In this document: positions 54,428-64,000 of the stretch, piece by piece
How the letters are laid out: every line of letters starts with the position of its first letter
Position numbering within the stretch: the stretch's first letter is position 1
Made by a program: the position numbers and the translations under genes
NCBI GenBank assembly: GCA_963931865.1
Contig: OZ007505.1
Coordinates: 9,654,576 to 9,718,575 of the forward strand
From: Axinella damicornis
Lineage: Eukaryota; Porifera; Demospongiae; Axinellida; Axinellidae
Length of the DNA: 64,000 bases
Direction of reading: 5' to 3'
Notes under the pieces: generated by a model
Databases searched by the model: none
Told to the model about the DNA's origin: nothing
What the model saw: only the letters and a program-made list of their open reading frames with translations

Positions 54428-56395
54428 CCCTGGTTGACCGAGTCCCTAGTCCAGTCCATGCGCAGAAGAAACAATCTCTTTAAAAGAACTAAACGTGGGA
54501 GTTGTCCATCTCTGAAAACACAGTACAAGCGTGCTCGCAATAAGCTCAACTTCGCCATGCCAAAAGTGATTTCTTCGCCAACCTCGATCCATCTAACACT
54601 AAGCAGTTCTGGAAAACAGTTAAAACTCTTAGTAAGAAGGATGCATCAGTAAGCACATGACACACATGAAGGAGCAACTTGCCATTCAGACTTACAAAAA
54701 GTCAATGCTCTTGACGAATTCTTCTCCAGCTGTTTCAATTCCTTCTCAGAGCCAGTTTCTATGACACCACAGCATCAAAGTCCTGAATGCAGTCCAGACA
54801 TGCTGTGCACACAACAGGAAGCAGTATACAATCTGCTGAATTCCTTGGATATAAAAGCAAGTGGTCCGGATTGTATCACCTCTCGCATGCTGAAGTCAAC
54901 AGCTGATGCAATTGTCCCCTCTGTGACCAACCTTTTCAACCTTTCCATCAAGTGCTGTCGGCCTCCATCTAGTTGGAAGATTTCGTCAGTGGTTCCCATA
55001 CCCAAGGTCCAGCGGCCTAGTGCTACATCTGACTTCAGGCCAATTTCCCTACTCTCAATCTTGAGTAAAGTCCTCGAAAGACATTTTCAATTTGTGATTA
55101 CTGAGCACCTTCAAACTCATTTTCCATTGTCCAATTGTCGGTGGGGCTTCCAGCAAGGGAAGTCAACAGTAACTGCTCTTCTGCATGTAACTCACGATTG
55201 GCTTCAGTACCTTGAAAGGGGTCATGAGATAAGTGCTGTCTTCTTTGATTTCAGAAAGGCATTCGACACAGTCCCACACCTCCCACTTTTGTCAAAACTT
55301 CGGAAGATTGGCCTGGACCCCCTTATTATAACCTGGATTCAGTATTTAGCTGAGAGATATCAGAAGGTTGTGCTGAATGGCAAATCCTCACATTCAGCAC
55401 ATGTACCCTCTGGAGTACCACAAGGGTCAATCCTAGGGCCCCTAGCTCCTCTTCTTAATTTAGAAAGTCAGTCTATTGGAAGGGAGCAAGTTAGTTTTGT
55501 ATGCAGATGACATGCTGCTCTACCATCCCATTAGTAACAATGATGACTATACAGTGCTCTCCAATCAGCTCAATTAGCAACTGGACCTCTTCAAATGGAA
55601 TGTCATTCAATATGAGTGCAAGTGCATGACCATCTATCGGAAACTAAATCCTTCCTCATTATCGCGCCTAATGCTCAATGGATCCTAGCTTGAACAGGTA
55701 GCTAACTATGTTTAAATACCCTCTCATCAGATTTATCCTGGTCACCGCACATTCAGGGTGTATGTAGTAAGGCCAGGAAAATTGTCGGCCTGCTATATAG
55801 CTAGGCGTTACTCCCAACATTTCCAATAGCCAGGTTTTGATAAATCTATACATGTCCCTGGTCAGACCCCACATGGAATATGCTGCTTCTGTCTGGGATC
55901 CCCATCATGTCTGTGCCGGATCGAGGGGGTGCAAAAGTTTGCCCTGCGAATGTGTTACAAACAGTGGGATGCAGGCTACTCTGAGCTCCTGAACATGTTT
56001 GACTTGCCACCTCTTGAGAACCGCCGTCTCTATCTCAGATTGTTCATAATCTGTCCTCCCGGCATTGTAGCGCTTAGAACAACACCATCACATGCAACAC
56101 GACCCTTATGCTCCAGCAGCTTTTACTAGAACTAATTCTTTATTTTACTCATTTGTTCCTGACTCCATACGTAAATGGAATAACTTACCTAGTTACGTTG
56201 TACAACCACCTAATTTAAGTTCATTTGAAAGTTCACTTAGAGTATTTATGTTGTAATAATTATTGTGTTGCCCTGTTGTCATTTCTTGTCTGTAATATTT
56301 ATCCTATTGTCAAGGGTATGCATTATCATTAGCAGTGACTGCTAGTTGTGTATCCTATGCTGATGCATAAACTTTCATAGAAAAAAAATTGCAAA
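54428..56395 (+). mobile_element. Decayed CR1/L2-like LINE with reverse transcriptase
   Basis: Starts abruptly inside ORF2 (PWLTESLVQSMRRRNNLFKR). The RT domain at 54761-55510 has SGPDCITSRMLKSTADA, RPISLLSILSKVLERHF, motif A FFDFRKAFDTVPH and motif B GVPQGSILGPL. After a frame shift motif C is YADDMLLYH at about 55500. The thumb and tail follow in pieces (KFALRMCYKQWDAGYSELLN) and end FYSFVPDSIRKWNNLPSYVV. A 3' UTR ends in A-rich sequence near 56395. Stops and frameshifts are many; inactive. Confidence 0.85.
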
Positions 56396-56399
56396 AAAA

Positions 56400-56640
56400 A
56401 TGCTAGCTACCTTAGTGCTACCCGTAGCCATCGAGACTCTTGGGGCCATGGGGAAGAGATCTCTGGCTTTTGTGAGGGAACTGGGCCACAGAGTTATGCA
56501 GAGCACCGGGGAGGTGAAGGCAAGGACATACCTTCTACAGCGTCTCTCCGTAGCTCTACAGAGAGGGAACGCTGTTTCAGTGATGGGGGTCGGTGGGGAG
56601 CCGGTCAGGCCTGGACCTGCCGGGTGTGTATCCGTGTTGT
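56400..56640 (+). pseudogene. LINE-type 3' ORF remnant (2)
   Basis: AIETLGAMGKRSLAFVRELG, then TYLLQRLSVALQRGNAVSVM. Same block as 31990-32137. It abuts the A-rich tail of the preceding LINE, so one element inserted beside or into the other. T-rich sequence follows to about 56800. Confidence 0.45.
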
Positions 56641-57045
56641 ACCTAATTTACTATTTTTTATTTTATTATTGTATTTTTATTTTATTTATTATTATTGTTT
56701 GTTTTGTCTTCTGTTTTGTTAACTCACTGTCTGTTTGTTTTTTTTTTGGTGTTTGTTTGTTTTGGTTTGTAACATATTAATTATTGCCTCTAATTTAGTC
56801 CTTGATATTTCTGTACATTTACCTTTGGTTTTAGATAAACTTTTTGTCCTTTTGTGTTGTGGTTTGCTGTACCCCAGTACTCAGTTGTATTTCCTGCCTT
56901 AAAGTTAATATAAACTTCTTTACCTTAGTGCTTGTTCCTGTGAAATACAAATTGACCACGACAGCTGAACATGTCGTTATACAACAATTATTAGTATGGC
57001 AGCAAAGTGATTATAGCGGCTGCAGATAAATCTGTTTCTCACACG

Positions 57046-57432
57046 TAGGCCTGTCCACATTATTCGAGAATAATTTTGGGAATAATAGGTACCAACTTGA
57101 ATAAGAGAATATTCCAGCCTAATAGGGCTTCAAATCCTTACAAAGGTCAACTTAAGGTCAGATGTTCTAATAGAAGCCCAGTACATGTGACAGAACTCCT
57201 TCACTCAACGACAATCCTCTTCACTTGAGGACTATATTGAAACCTCGATTATGTTGCAATACAATCGTTGATTGTTTTTGAAGTCACTTGACTCACTTTC
57301 CCTAATTTTGATGGGAATAATGGGCATCTCTCTGGGAATAATGGGAATCTCTTTGGGAATGATAGGAGCATTTGGGGGGAAATTCTGAATAGAATAATAG
57401 GCAGAAAAAGTAGAATAATATGGACAGGCCTA
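57046..57432. mobile_element. hAT-type MITE, 387 bp, 8-bp TSD
   Basis: TAGGCCTGTCCA(C/T)ATTATTC at the left and its complement at the right. CTCACACG flanks both ends exactly (57038-57045, 57433-57440). Eight-base duplications are typical of hAT elements. The interior has small GGGAAT(A/G)ATGGG repeats and no transposase. Confidence 0.8.
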
Positions 57433-57486
57433 CTCACACGACACGAGTTGCACGCACGCACGCGAATGCATGATGCAACACTACTG

Positions 57487-57594
57487 TAGCCTCGTTCCCA
57501 GGCCTATCAAGTTTTTCGCCGCCCTTCCGTGTATTATTGTCAACGGAAACCTAAGAACAGAAAAAACGGGGTAGGCCTGGGAACGAGGCGGCTA
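57487..57594. mobile_element. TAGCCTCG-family MITE, 108 bp, 9-bp TSD
   Basis: TAGCCTCGTTCCCAGGCC left; GGCCTGGGAACGAGGCGGCTA right (split here for length: GGCCTGGGAACGAGG + CGGCTA). ACACTACTG on both sides (57478-57486, 57595-57603). Confidence 0.85.
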
Positions 57595-57607
57595 ACACTA
57601 CTGTATA

Positions 57608-58300
57608 GTCGCCCATAGCGTACGCTTGCGGTCAGTTGGTTACTTCAAGCTTTTGTGTATGCTTCAAATATCAAGTGAAAGATGCCGTTTGGCAGACGCC
57701 AGGTGCATAGGCCCTACGATGCTAGGTGTCCCTCTCTCCCCCACCCCGCATTCCATGACTGCATTGCTGAATATTTCGTTTGTCCTACGTGTAATTACTG
57801 GCAGAATTACTGAGAACAGCGCTATAGAGCCTACATGCAGCTTTTGCTCACAGCTGAACATGTACGATTGTTACATTGTCAACGATATGGGTTGTTAGCT
57901 TGCTCACACGACGGCGAAATGTCTCGTTGCACGTACGTACGTACGTACGCGGATGATCTGATGCAGGGGCTCACGTGCGAACACTAGTCGCCCATAGCAA
58001 TGGCATAGCGTACGCTTGCGGTCAGTTGGTTACTTCAAGTTTTGTGTATGCTTCAAGTATCAAGTGAAAGATTGTTTCAAGTGAAAGATGCCGTTTGGCA
58101 GAAGCCAGGTGCGTACGATGCTAGGTGTCCCTCTCTCCCCCACCCCACATTCACTGCATTATGTTTTGGTTGTCCTAAAACGGTGGCAGAATTACTGAGA
58201 ATACAATCATGCAGTGGGCGCGGCACAGTCAAACCACACTGACAGCTGAACATGTCTTTTACAAGTTGTCAACGATATGGGTTGTTGTATGGCAACAAAC
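57608..58300. repeat. Tandem duplication, ~380-bp period
   Basis: 57608-57920 and 57987-58300 share CGTACGCTTGCGGTCAGTTG, AAGATGCCGTTTGGCAGA, GGTGTCCCTCTCTCCCCCAC and TGTCAACGATATGGGTTGTT in order, with indels. A fragment of the same unit (GACAGCTGAACATGTC) is at 56958. Confidence 0.8.
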
Positions 58301-59126
58301 TGATTCAAATATTGAGCTGTGAAGTGCAATATAGGCCTACCACGAACCTAACCTCGCTCTCACGGATTTGCCGCTACTTCGCGGCCTCGTGGGTAGCTAG
58401 CATTAAATCCTGACATTAGTGTGTAGATGTAGCCGATCTTGCCAGGCTACCACAAAAACAGACACACACAGATTTGCTCATGCGTAGACTTGATTTTTCC
58501 TGGAAACTCTACCCATGGTTCTTTCAGCAACTACCTCGCAACGCGCACGCGACGTACTATACAGCAAAAAGAAAATGGGCAGGGCTCACGTGCGAACGTG
58601 AAGTACATGCAGTAGCTTTTTGCATGCCAAATCCACGGTCCCTAGCTAGCTAGTGCCCAAGCTGATGTTACCACTCAGATGCACACGTACAAGGCAAGCT
58701 TTTCAGCGTCTTTCAGATCCCTCAAGCCTCACTCACCCATATATATGTAGCTACAGCAGTTTGCCAACGTCCTGAAACTTGGCAAAAACTACAATTGGAT
58801 GAGTAGCTAAATGGCTTCTGCTTAAAATGATGATTCATGGGGGTAATTACAAATTGTGGTGGTTTTGAGTTATCTGTTGCTTGCAAGACAATTACAATCT
58901 GTCGCATCGAGCCCTTGGTCATGCGCCCTTGGTCATGCAGCGTGCCCATTTTTGTATCCTCTCAACAAAGGTGACTTGGGAACAAGGCTATGTTGGCTGG
59001 TGTATGCTCTTGTAGTTTGGGTATTTAAAATGCTCGCTAATATAGCCTTGTTCATTTTGTGTTTCAAAGGGTTCAAGCAATTAGTTAGCTAATTGTCTTA
59101 AACTTTATTTTTGATTTGCCCCACAG
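58301..59126. other. No firm gene
   Basis: Earlier exons of the PDZ gene may lie here but I cannot place them. Confidence 0.35.
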
Positions 59127-60921
59127 AAGTGCAAGTTGTGCAAGATGCACATTCTAAATGGAGAAAGTGGGCTGGGCGTGCGGATTGTTGCCCGCACAAC
59201 CTTATCATCATCCGCAAGGTGATCAAGGGGGGACAGGCACACAGGTATGTGAGATCAGAATTCATCCCCGGCCAGTCCAGTGATATATAGATTTGGAGGC
59301 CTGGAGACAAGGCTGGTGTGTGTATGGAATCTTGGAGTATAGCTACTTGGGAGCTTGACTGTCATTTCAACTCACTGTTGATAGAACAGAAGGTAGTAAA
59401 CTAGGTACTAATCTCTGTGCAATGATGCCATTGTGTCATCGTATCATTCAGGAGCACTATATATTCCCCTCTGCAGGGATGGCCGACTCAAGGCTGGGGA
59501 TGTTATCCTCATGGTGGATCAGAGCATTGTGGTGGGCCTGGACGATAGGGAGGCAGAGGCTGTGCTGCAGTCGGCCCAGCAGGTCGTCCAGCTGGTGGTG
59601 GCAAAAGGGGTGAGACAGGCTGAACTAAAGAGAGCTCTGCAGTATGGCTGACGTTTCAACTACATGCTCTGAACAAATGCATGTGTTGGAGAACAAAATT
59701 TATCTGGAGGATCTAGCTATAGTCACACAAACAGAGTTTTTTTTAAAAAACTAGGATGGAGCACTGGCAACTTGAGATTTGTCTCAATGGTTGGAAATGA
59801 GTATGCTAAGGGGATACAAGCTGCTGCATCTGATTGGTGGCTTTATAGATGGTTTGTGAAGTGGAAAACTATGGCCTTAACTGCAGTAGCTAACTGTATC
59901 AGTTGCTGTAGGCATAAATACCTAACATGCAACTTGTCTTTTACTCAACAGATACGGTCCATCCCGGAGAGCCTGGCTAATGACATTAGACAGCTAGGCA
60001 CATCTGACATTCTTTGTGGAAAGGGTAAACTGAGGAAGTGGGGCACTCTGTACAATCTGGCTGAGATGAGAACGCCGAGGGACGGGGACAATGTCCAGTG
60101 TGTGCTGCAAATGCTTCAAGATCATGAGCAAAGGACACACCCTGCTGGCACCAGGTTTGTGACACATGATACATTGTGGATGTGTGTCTGTCTTACATCT
60201 TCTGCAGCTATCACCATGGTAACAATGTTGTCACTCACTCCTTCAGTTCTCCACGAAAGAGCTGGGCCAGAAGGCTGCTGCAGTACCTCTGTTGCACCAT
60301 GCCGGAGGGCAGGTGAATGATTGATGCATATCACTAGTAATGTCTTGATCCATCTCTTTACGCACTGGTCTGCATATCTGTCTGTCTGTGTGTCTGTCTG
60401 TCTGTGTGTCTGTCTGTCTGTGTGTCTGTCTGTCTGTCTAGTTCTTGTCTACCTATCTTCCACATTTTTGTTGGCCTGTTTCTCCTGTACAACCAAGCAC
60501 CATCATGCATGTCTCCACTTTCCCTACGATAATCAGGACTGGTGACAGTGAGAGGCCTCCACAGGAGCAGCTGCCACCTCCCCCCACCTCTACCCTCCCT
60601 CGGCTGCCACATCCTCTCATCTCTGCCCTCCCTCAGGAGCTGCCTCCCCCCACCTCTGCCCTCCCTCAGGGGTGGCTATCCCCCACCTCTGCCCTCCCTC
60701 AGGACCCCCCTCCCATCACCTCTGCCCTCCCTCAGCAGCCATCTATCTCCCCTCTCCCAGGAGCTGCCTCCCCCCGGGCCCTACCTGTGCCCACCCTCTG
60801 GAGCCACCTCCCCCCACCTCTGCCCTCATTCAGGAGCCGCCTCCCACCTCTACCCTCCCTCATCAGGAGTCCACCTCTTCCCTTCTTCAGGAGCTTCCTC
60901 CCCCACCTCTGCCCTCACTGA
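59127..60921 (+). CDS. Spliced PDZ-domain protein with Pro-rich tail
   Basis: Exons 59127-59244, 59477-59609, 59952-60154, 60208-60312 and 60537-60921 join in frame (phases 2, 0, 2, 2). Exons 1-2 form a PDZ domain, a C-terminal-peptide-binding scaffold module: HNLIIIRKVIKGGQAH, then DGRLKAGDVILMVDQSIVVG and AVLQSAQQVVQLVVAKG. The carboxylate-binding loop SGLGVRIV is present but in another frame of exon 1. Exons 3-4 (IRSIPESLANDIRQLGTSDI, WGTLYNLAEM, YHHGNNVVTHSFSSPRKSWA) match no domain I know. Exon 5 (ERPPQEQLPPPPTSTLP) is a Pro-rich minisatellite. No start codon is identified, so upstream exons are missing; it may be a pseudogene. Confidence 0.6.
60373..60439. repeat. (TCTG)n microsatellite, intronic
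   Basis: TCTG/TGTG units in the intron before the Pro-rich exon. Confidence 0.9.
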
Positions 60922-61150
60922 AGAGCCGCCTCCCCCAACCTCTGCCCTCCCTCAGGAGCCGCCTCCCCCCACCTCTTCCCTCGTTCAGGAGTAACTCCCC
61001 ACCTCTACCCTCCCTCAGGAGCCCAACTCTTCCCTTTTTCAGGAGCTGCCTCCCTTGGTCCCAACCTCTGCCCTCCCTCAGGAGCCACCTTGCCCCACCT
61101 CTCCCCTCCCTCACGAGCCACCTCCCCTCCCTCACCTCCACCCCCTTCCA
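60545..61150. repeat. Pro-coding C-rich minisatellite
   Basis: More than 15 diverged ~30-bp units around CCTCTGCCCTCCCTCAGGAG; open in three plus frames, so ORF calls beyond 60921 are unreliable. Confidence 0.85.
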
Positions 61151-61205
61151 CTACTCCCCCTCCCCCCTCCATTCGCACCCCATTGACACAACCCCAGTAG
61201 GAAGG

Positions 61206-62160
61206 AGATAGTGAAGATGACACAATGTTTGCACTAAAAATTAGAGAGTATAGGGATGTAAGTTCATATCATCTGTGGAGATTTCCAGTAATTTTGTTTA
61301 CTAATTAATGTCCAATGCCTCACCTGCAGCAAATAATGAGAGAATAAAGTAACCCATAGTTTTGAGAGTAGGAATCCATGGTTGCATTCTTTAGCTCCAA
61401 ATACAAGTCTAAGGGGTGCTCCTCATAATCTGGATAGTTGTTGTGCTGGATGATATACCAGTGAGACCCAACTACAAAACAGTATAGTATGCAATTCAAA
61501 AGTGGCATCCGAAGGCTTCTGACCACTATAGTTTTGGGAAGGCCCACTGCAGTAAATGCATGAGAGTTGGGTAGCCCACAGCGTGTTATGAGGAAATAAG
61601 CCAGGGTAGGAGACTAGACCTCCATTACAAGGACTGACTGCTAAAGTGGGAACCACCTGCTGCTATAGAGTGAGTTGTGAACACTAGTCCTATATACATA
61701 CTGCCCTACAAGAACGAGACATGCAGACAAGGAGCTCTGATACAAGAACTAAAACAAAAAGCAATAATTTAAGGCAAATCTACACGGGAATTGGACAAGA
61801 CAATTTGAAAGAGTAAAGGGATAGGCATTATATCTATGCCAAAGGGAAGCTCATTCCATACAAAAGAACGATGTACAAAAAAAGAATAATAATATTATGT
61901 TCTTGAGCGACTACAGTAAGGGGGTGTGATCTAGTACAGAAGGCCGTATTCAAATTTAAAGGGAATGCAATCCAGGTTGTTGATTAATTTGGGGGGGGGG
62001 GGGGGGGTTACCTAGTGTTGCAAAGCACCAATAGTACACTAGTGCACTAGTCTACAGTCTGTGATGGTCTCCCTAGGTCTCCAGTAGCAGCAGTCTCTAG
62101 TGGTCTCTGCTGGTCTTTGTAGGTATCTAGTAGTCTCTGCTGGTCTCCAGCAGTCTCTGC
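61206..62160. other. No firm gene; G17 run and TGGTCTC-type repeats
   Basis: Poly-G at 61991-62007. 62060-62160 has repeated (T)GGTCTC(T/C)(A/G)GTAG-like units. A 75-residue minus ORF (61320-61547) has no recognised domain. Confidence 0.45.
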
Positions 62161-62373
62161 ACATGCTGCTCAATAGTAATTAAAGTGAGTGCACAGGGCA
62201 TTAATTTTAGCTAGCTAGCTAGCAGCCTGGACTCTACCTGAGTCAGATGCTTCTAGCTATGTCTCTGTGGTGGCCAGCAAACTATAGCTAGATTGTAATT
62301 TGTAGCTAAGTCGTGACTGAATCAGAGCCATTCTATATTGAATTTGTGCTGTTGCTTGCTGTGTAAACAAATG

Positions 62374-62396
62374 GCTAGCTAGCTAGCTAGCTAGCT
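62374..62396. repeat. (TAGC)n tract
   Basis: Six GCTA/TAGC units; similar shorter tracts at 62208 and 63280. Confidence 0.85.
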
Positions 62397-62609
62397 ATAT
62401 TGTAGCCATGTTTTTTAGTTACCCATATCTAATCTATTGGACTTGACCAATCTGTGGTGAGTGGAGAACTGTTGCTCAGTATAGGTAACAACTAGTAGCC
62501 AGCACTAAACAGAACATGTACAGGTACAGACAGAGTACATGTAGCCGCCCAGCCAATTATGAGACAATTACAAGTTAACCAACAAGTAATTATGAGACAC
62601 CCCAGCTTT

Positions 62610-62681
62610 AGTCTCGTGCCCAGACCCCACCCCTCGCGGGAAAGAGGATTTCCATACACGTTTCCGGCTGGGCACGAGACT
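62610..62681. mobile_element. AGTCTCG-family MITE, 72 bp
   Basis: AGTCTCGTGCCCAG and CTGGGCACGAGACT ends. ACCCCAGCTTT occurs on both sides (62599-62609, 62682-62692), an 11-base flank match consistent with a 9-11 bp duplication. Confidence 0.8.
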
Positions 62682-62692
62682 ACCCCAGCTTT

Positions 62693-63613
62693 TGCTATAT
62701 ATTTCATACCTAATCATCAGGTAGCTACACCCTACCAGCATCGAAGATTCTGCTAGAACTATTTCAATGCAAACATGCTTGTTGGTATTCTAGCAGAGGG
62801 TTTTTTATTAGGACAATCGGAACTACCCATAAATTTCATCTTGTGGATATCGTGGAGTAGCTAGGTGCAGGTATTATGAGATTATGGGTTTCATATTTCA
62901 CCACAATTTATAGACATCGTTATTTTGCCTGAAAATTGTCAAATACTCTACCGTTTGAATGGTGCAAAGCATTTGGTATTCATCATATTGGACACTAAAT
63001 AAAATTGTGGTCGTGATCTGTGATATGTGTGGGCGCGCGCATGGTGATAATTACATTGGCTCCAAAAGTCTGGCAGCAGCAGCTGCCATTTAATTTGGTT
63101 AGCAAGCCGGATCGCGGACTCGAGTCAGCCTCTAGCCTAGGTCTATAGCAGCATAGATTATCTATGATAGCAGTGAACAGCTTACTCAAGTTACAGCTGC
63201 AGAATCTTTCTGAGGGCTAGTTCCAGAAATTTGGTAAGTCCACCATGTATGCAACCTTCAGGTAATTGCATTTGTATAGCTAGCTAGCTAGCTACATGTA
63301 GCTACCATATTGATAATAATTCTGCTAGACTGTAGTAATTCTGTGCCTTCATGACCCATCGTAAGCTTAGCTACCTGACATAGGGAATTCCAGGTAGCTT
63401 AGCTTTGTAGGCCTAACCCTACAGCTGAAGCTACTTAACCTTAGCTACATACACATGCTTCAGCTATTATTAGGCTGGAGTGCTTTAGTAAACTGTTGTT
63501 GCATTTGGCTTTTAACACTGTAGCTAGCTATAATTTGTAGTCACCGCTGCGACTGGGGTCTGGAAATTTTGACCTTCAGTTTTGTGCTGGACTGGATTGC
63601 AAAAGGCTCATGA
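62693..63613. other. No gene seen
   Basis: AT-rich with TAGCTA tracts. Confidence 0.5.
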
Positions 63614-63797
63614 CCGTATATTATGGGACCAATTGTGTGTGTGGTCAAGTGGTCAGCAGCTGTAATAGCTACAGCATAGTCAAATTTAAATTTGACTGTG
63701 AAATTTAAATTTGTAGCTATTTCAGATTTGACTGTGCTGTACCTATTTCAGCTGTTGACTACTTGACCGCACACACAAATTGGCCAATAATATACGG
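63614..63797. mobile_element. 184-bp palindromic element
   Basis: CCGTATATTAT(G) ... matched by ATAATATACGG, with imperfect arms (TCAAGTGGTCAGCAGCTG / CAGCTGTTGACTACTTGA) around an AATTTAAATTT core. No ORF. Confidence 0.6.
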
Positions 63798-64000
63798 AAG
63801 AATGCATAGCGACTATGCCATTCGGAGTAACATGCCCAGTTGCAGCTGTGACTAATATAAATTATGGGAGTGACACTTCCTTGTGGACAAGCCATAACGA
63901 TGCCTGCATGCAATCACTTCCCCAGATTGCAAGGAGAAGTATCTTGAAGTGAGGTACGTATAGCATGCTGAATCAGGATCTGACACAGAAATGCTGTGAA
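63798..64000. other. No gene seen
   Basis: Window end. Confidence 0.4.

Noticed and set aside
60542..61211. Three long overlapping Pro-rich plus ORFs and Gly-rich minus ORFs
   Set aside because: All arise from one C-rich minisatellite open in many frames; only the frame joined to exon 4 of the PDZ gene was kept.

Overview
This is animal DNA, most likely from a sponge (demosponge). That call is inference. The coding pieces are split by very short GT-AG introns (48 to about 70 bp), the spacers are rich in TAGC/GTAC simple repeats, and many ORFs resemble mobile-element proteins I know from sponge and cnidarian genomes (Lys/Ser repeat proteins, HIRAN-like proteins, piggyBac, integrase-core and RAG1-N-terminal-like proteins). 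I found no bacterial operons, rRNA, tRNA or CRISPR array.

The window reads as a mobile-element graveyard with few plausible host genes. Most protein-like stretches are broken by frameshifts or stops and are conserved only in pieces.

Layout. 0-3 kb: an XPG/FEN-like fragment, a Lys-rich repeat ORF, and a small four-exon gene (RS then RG rich) below an NRF1-like site. 3.6 kb: a foldback element. 6.5-11 kb: a two-exon minus-strand gene, a C2H2 finger, a decayed integrase-core gene (minus) and a decayed CXXC finger. 11.4-14.2 kb: two elements with related long inverted termini, one enclosing a RING fragment. 14.9-25.9 kb: BEN-like, ubiquitin-fold-like, PHD, HIRAN-like, piggyBac, P-element/THAP9-like and other element fragments. 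27.5-28.2 kb and 35.8-39.2 kb: two decayed copies of one gene family whose N-terminus looks like the RAG1 RING plus zinc finger, with the same phase-2 intron. 32.6-33.5 kb: a truncated LINE inserted in one unit of a tandem duplication. 33.8-35.8 kb: an acidic/RG-rich gene and a Pro-Lys-Thr repeat gene ending in a pogo/DDE_1-like tail. 40.8 kb: a piggyBac C-terminus. 42.35-45.16 kb: a 2.8-kb TTAA-flanked element carrying a nested foldback. 46-54 kb: repeats and MITEs. 54.4-56.6 kb: a decayed LINE. 57-58.3 kb: a hAT-type MITE and a tandem duplication. 59.1-60.9 kb: a spliced PDZ gene with a Pro-rich minisatellite tail. 62-64 kb: small palindromic elements.

The strongest repeat signal is a family of 57-499 bp palindromic elements with TAG(C/T)CTCG...CCCAG termini. 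Nine-base target duplications can be read directly at three loci, with close variants at four more. The strongest protein signal is the pair of RAG1-N-terminal-like pseudogenes. Family names come from memory of motifs, without database searches.
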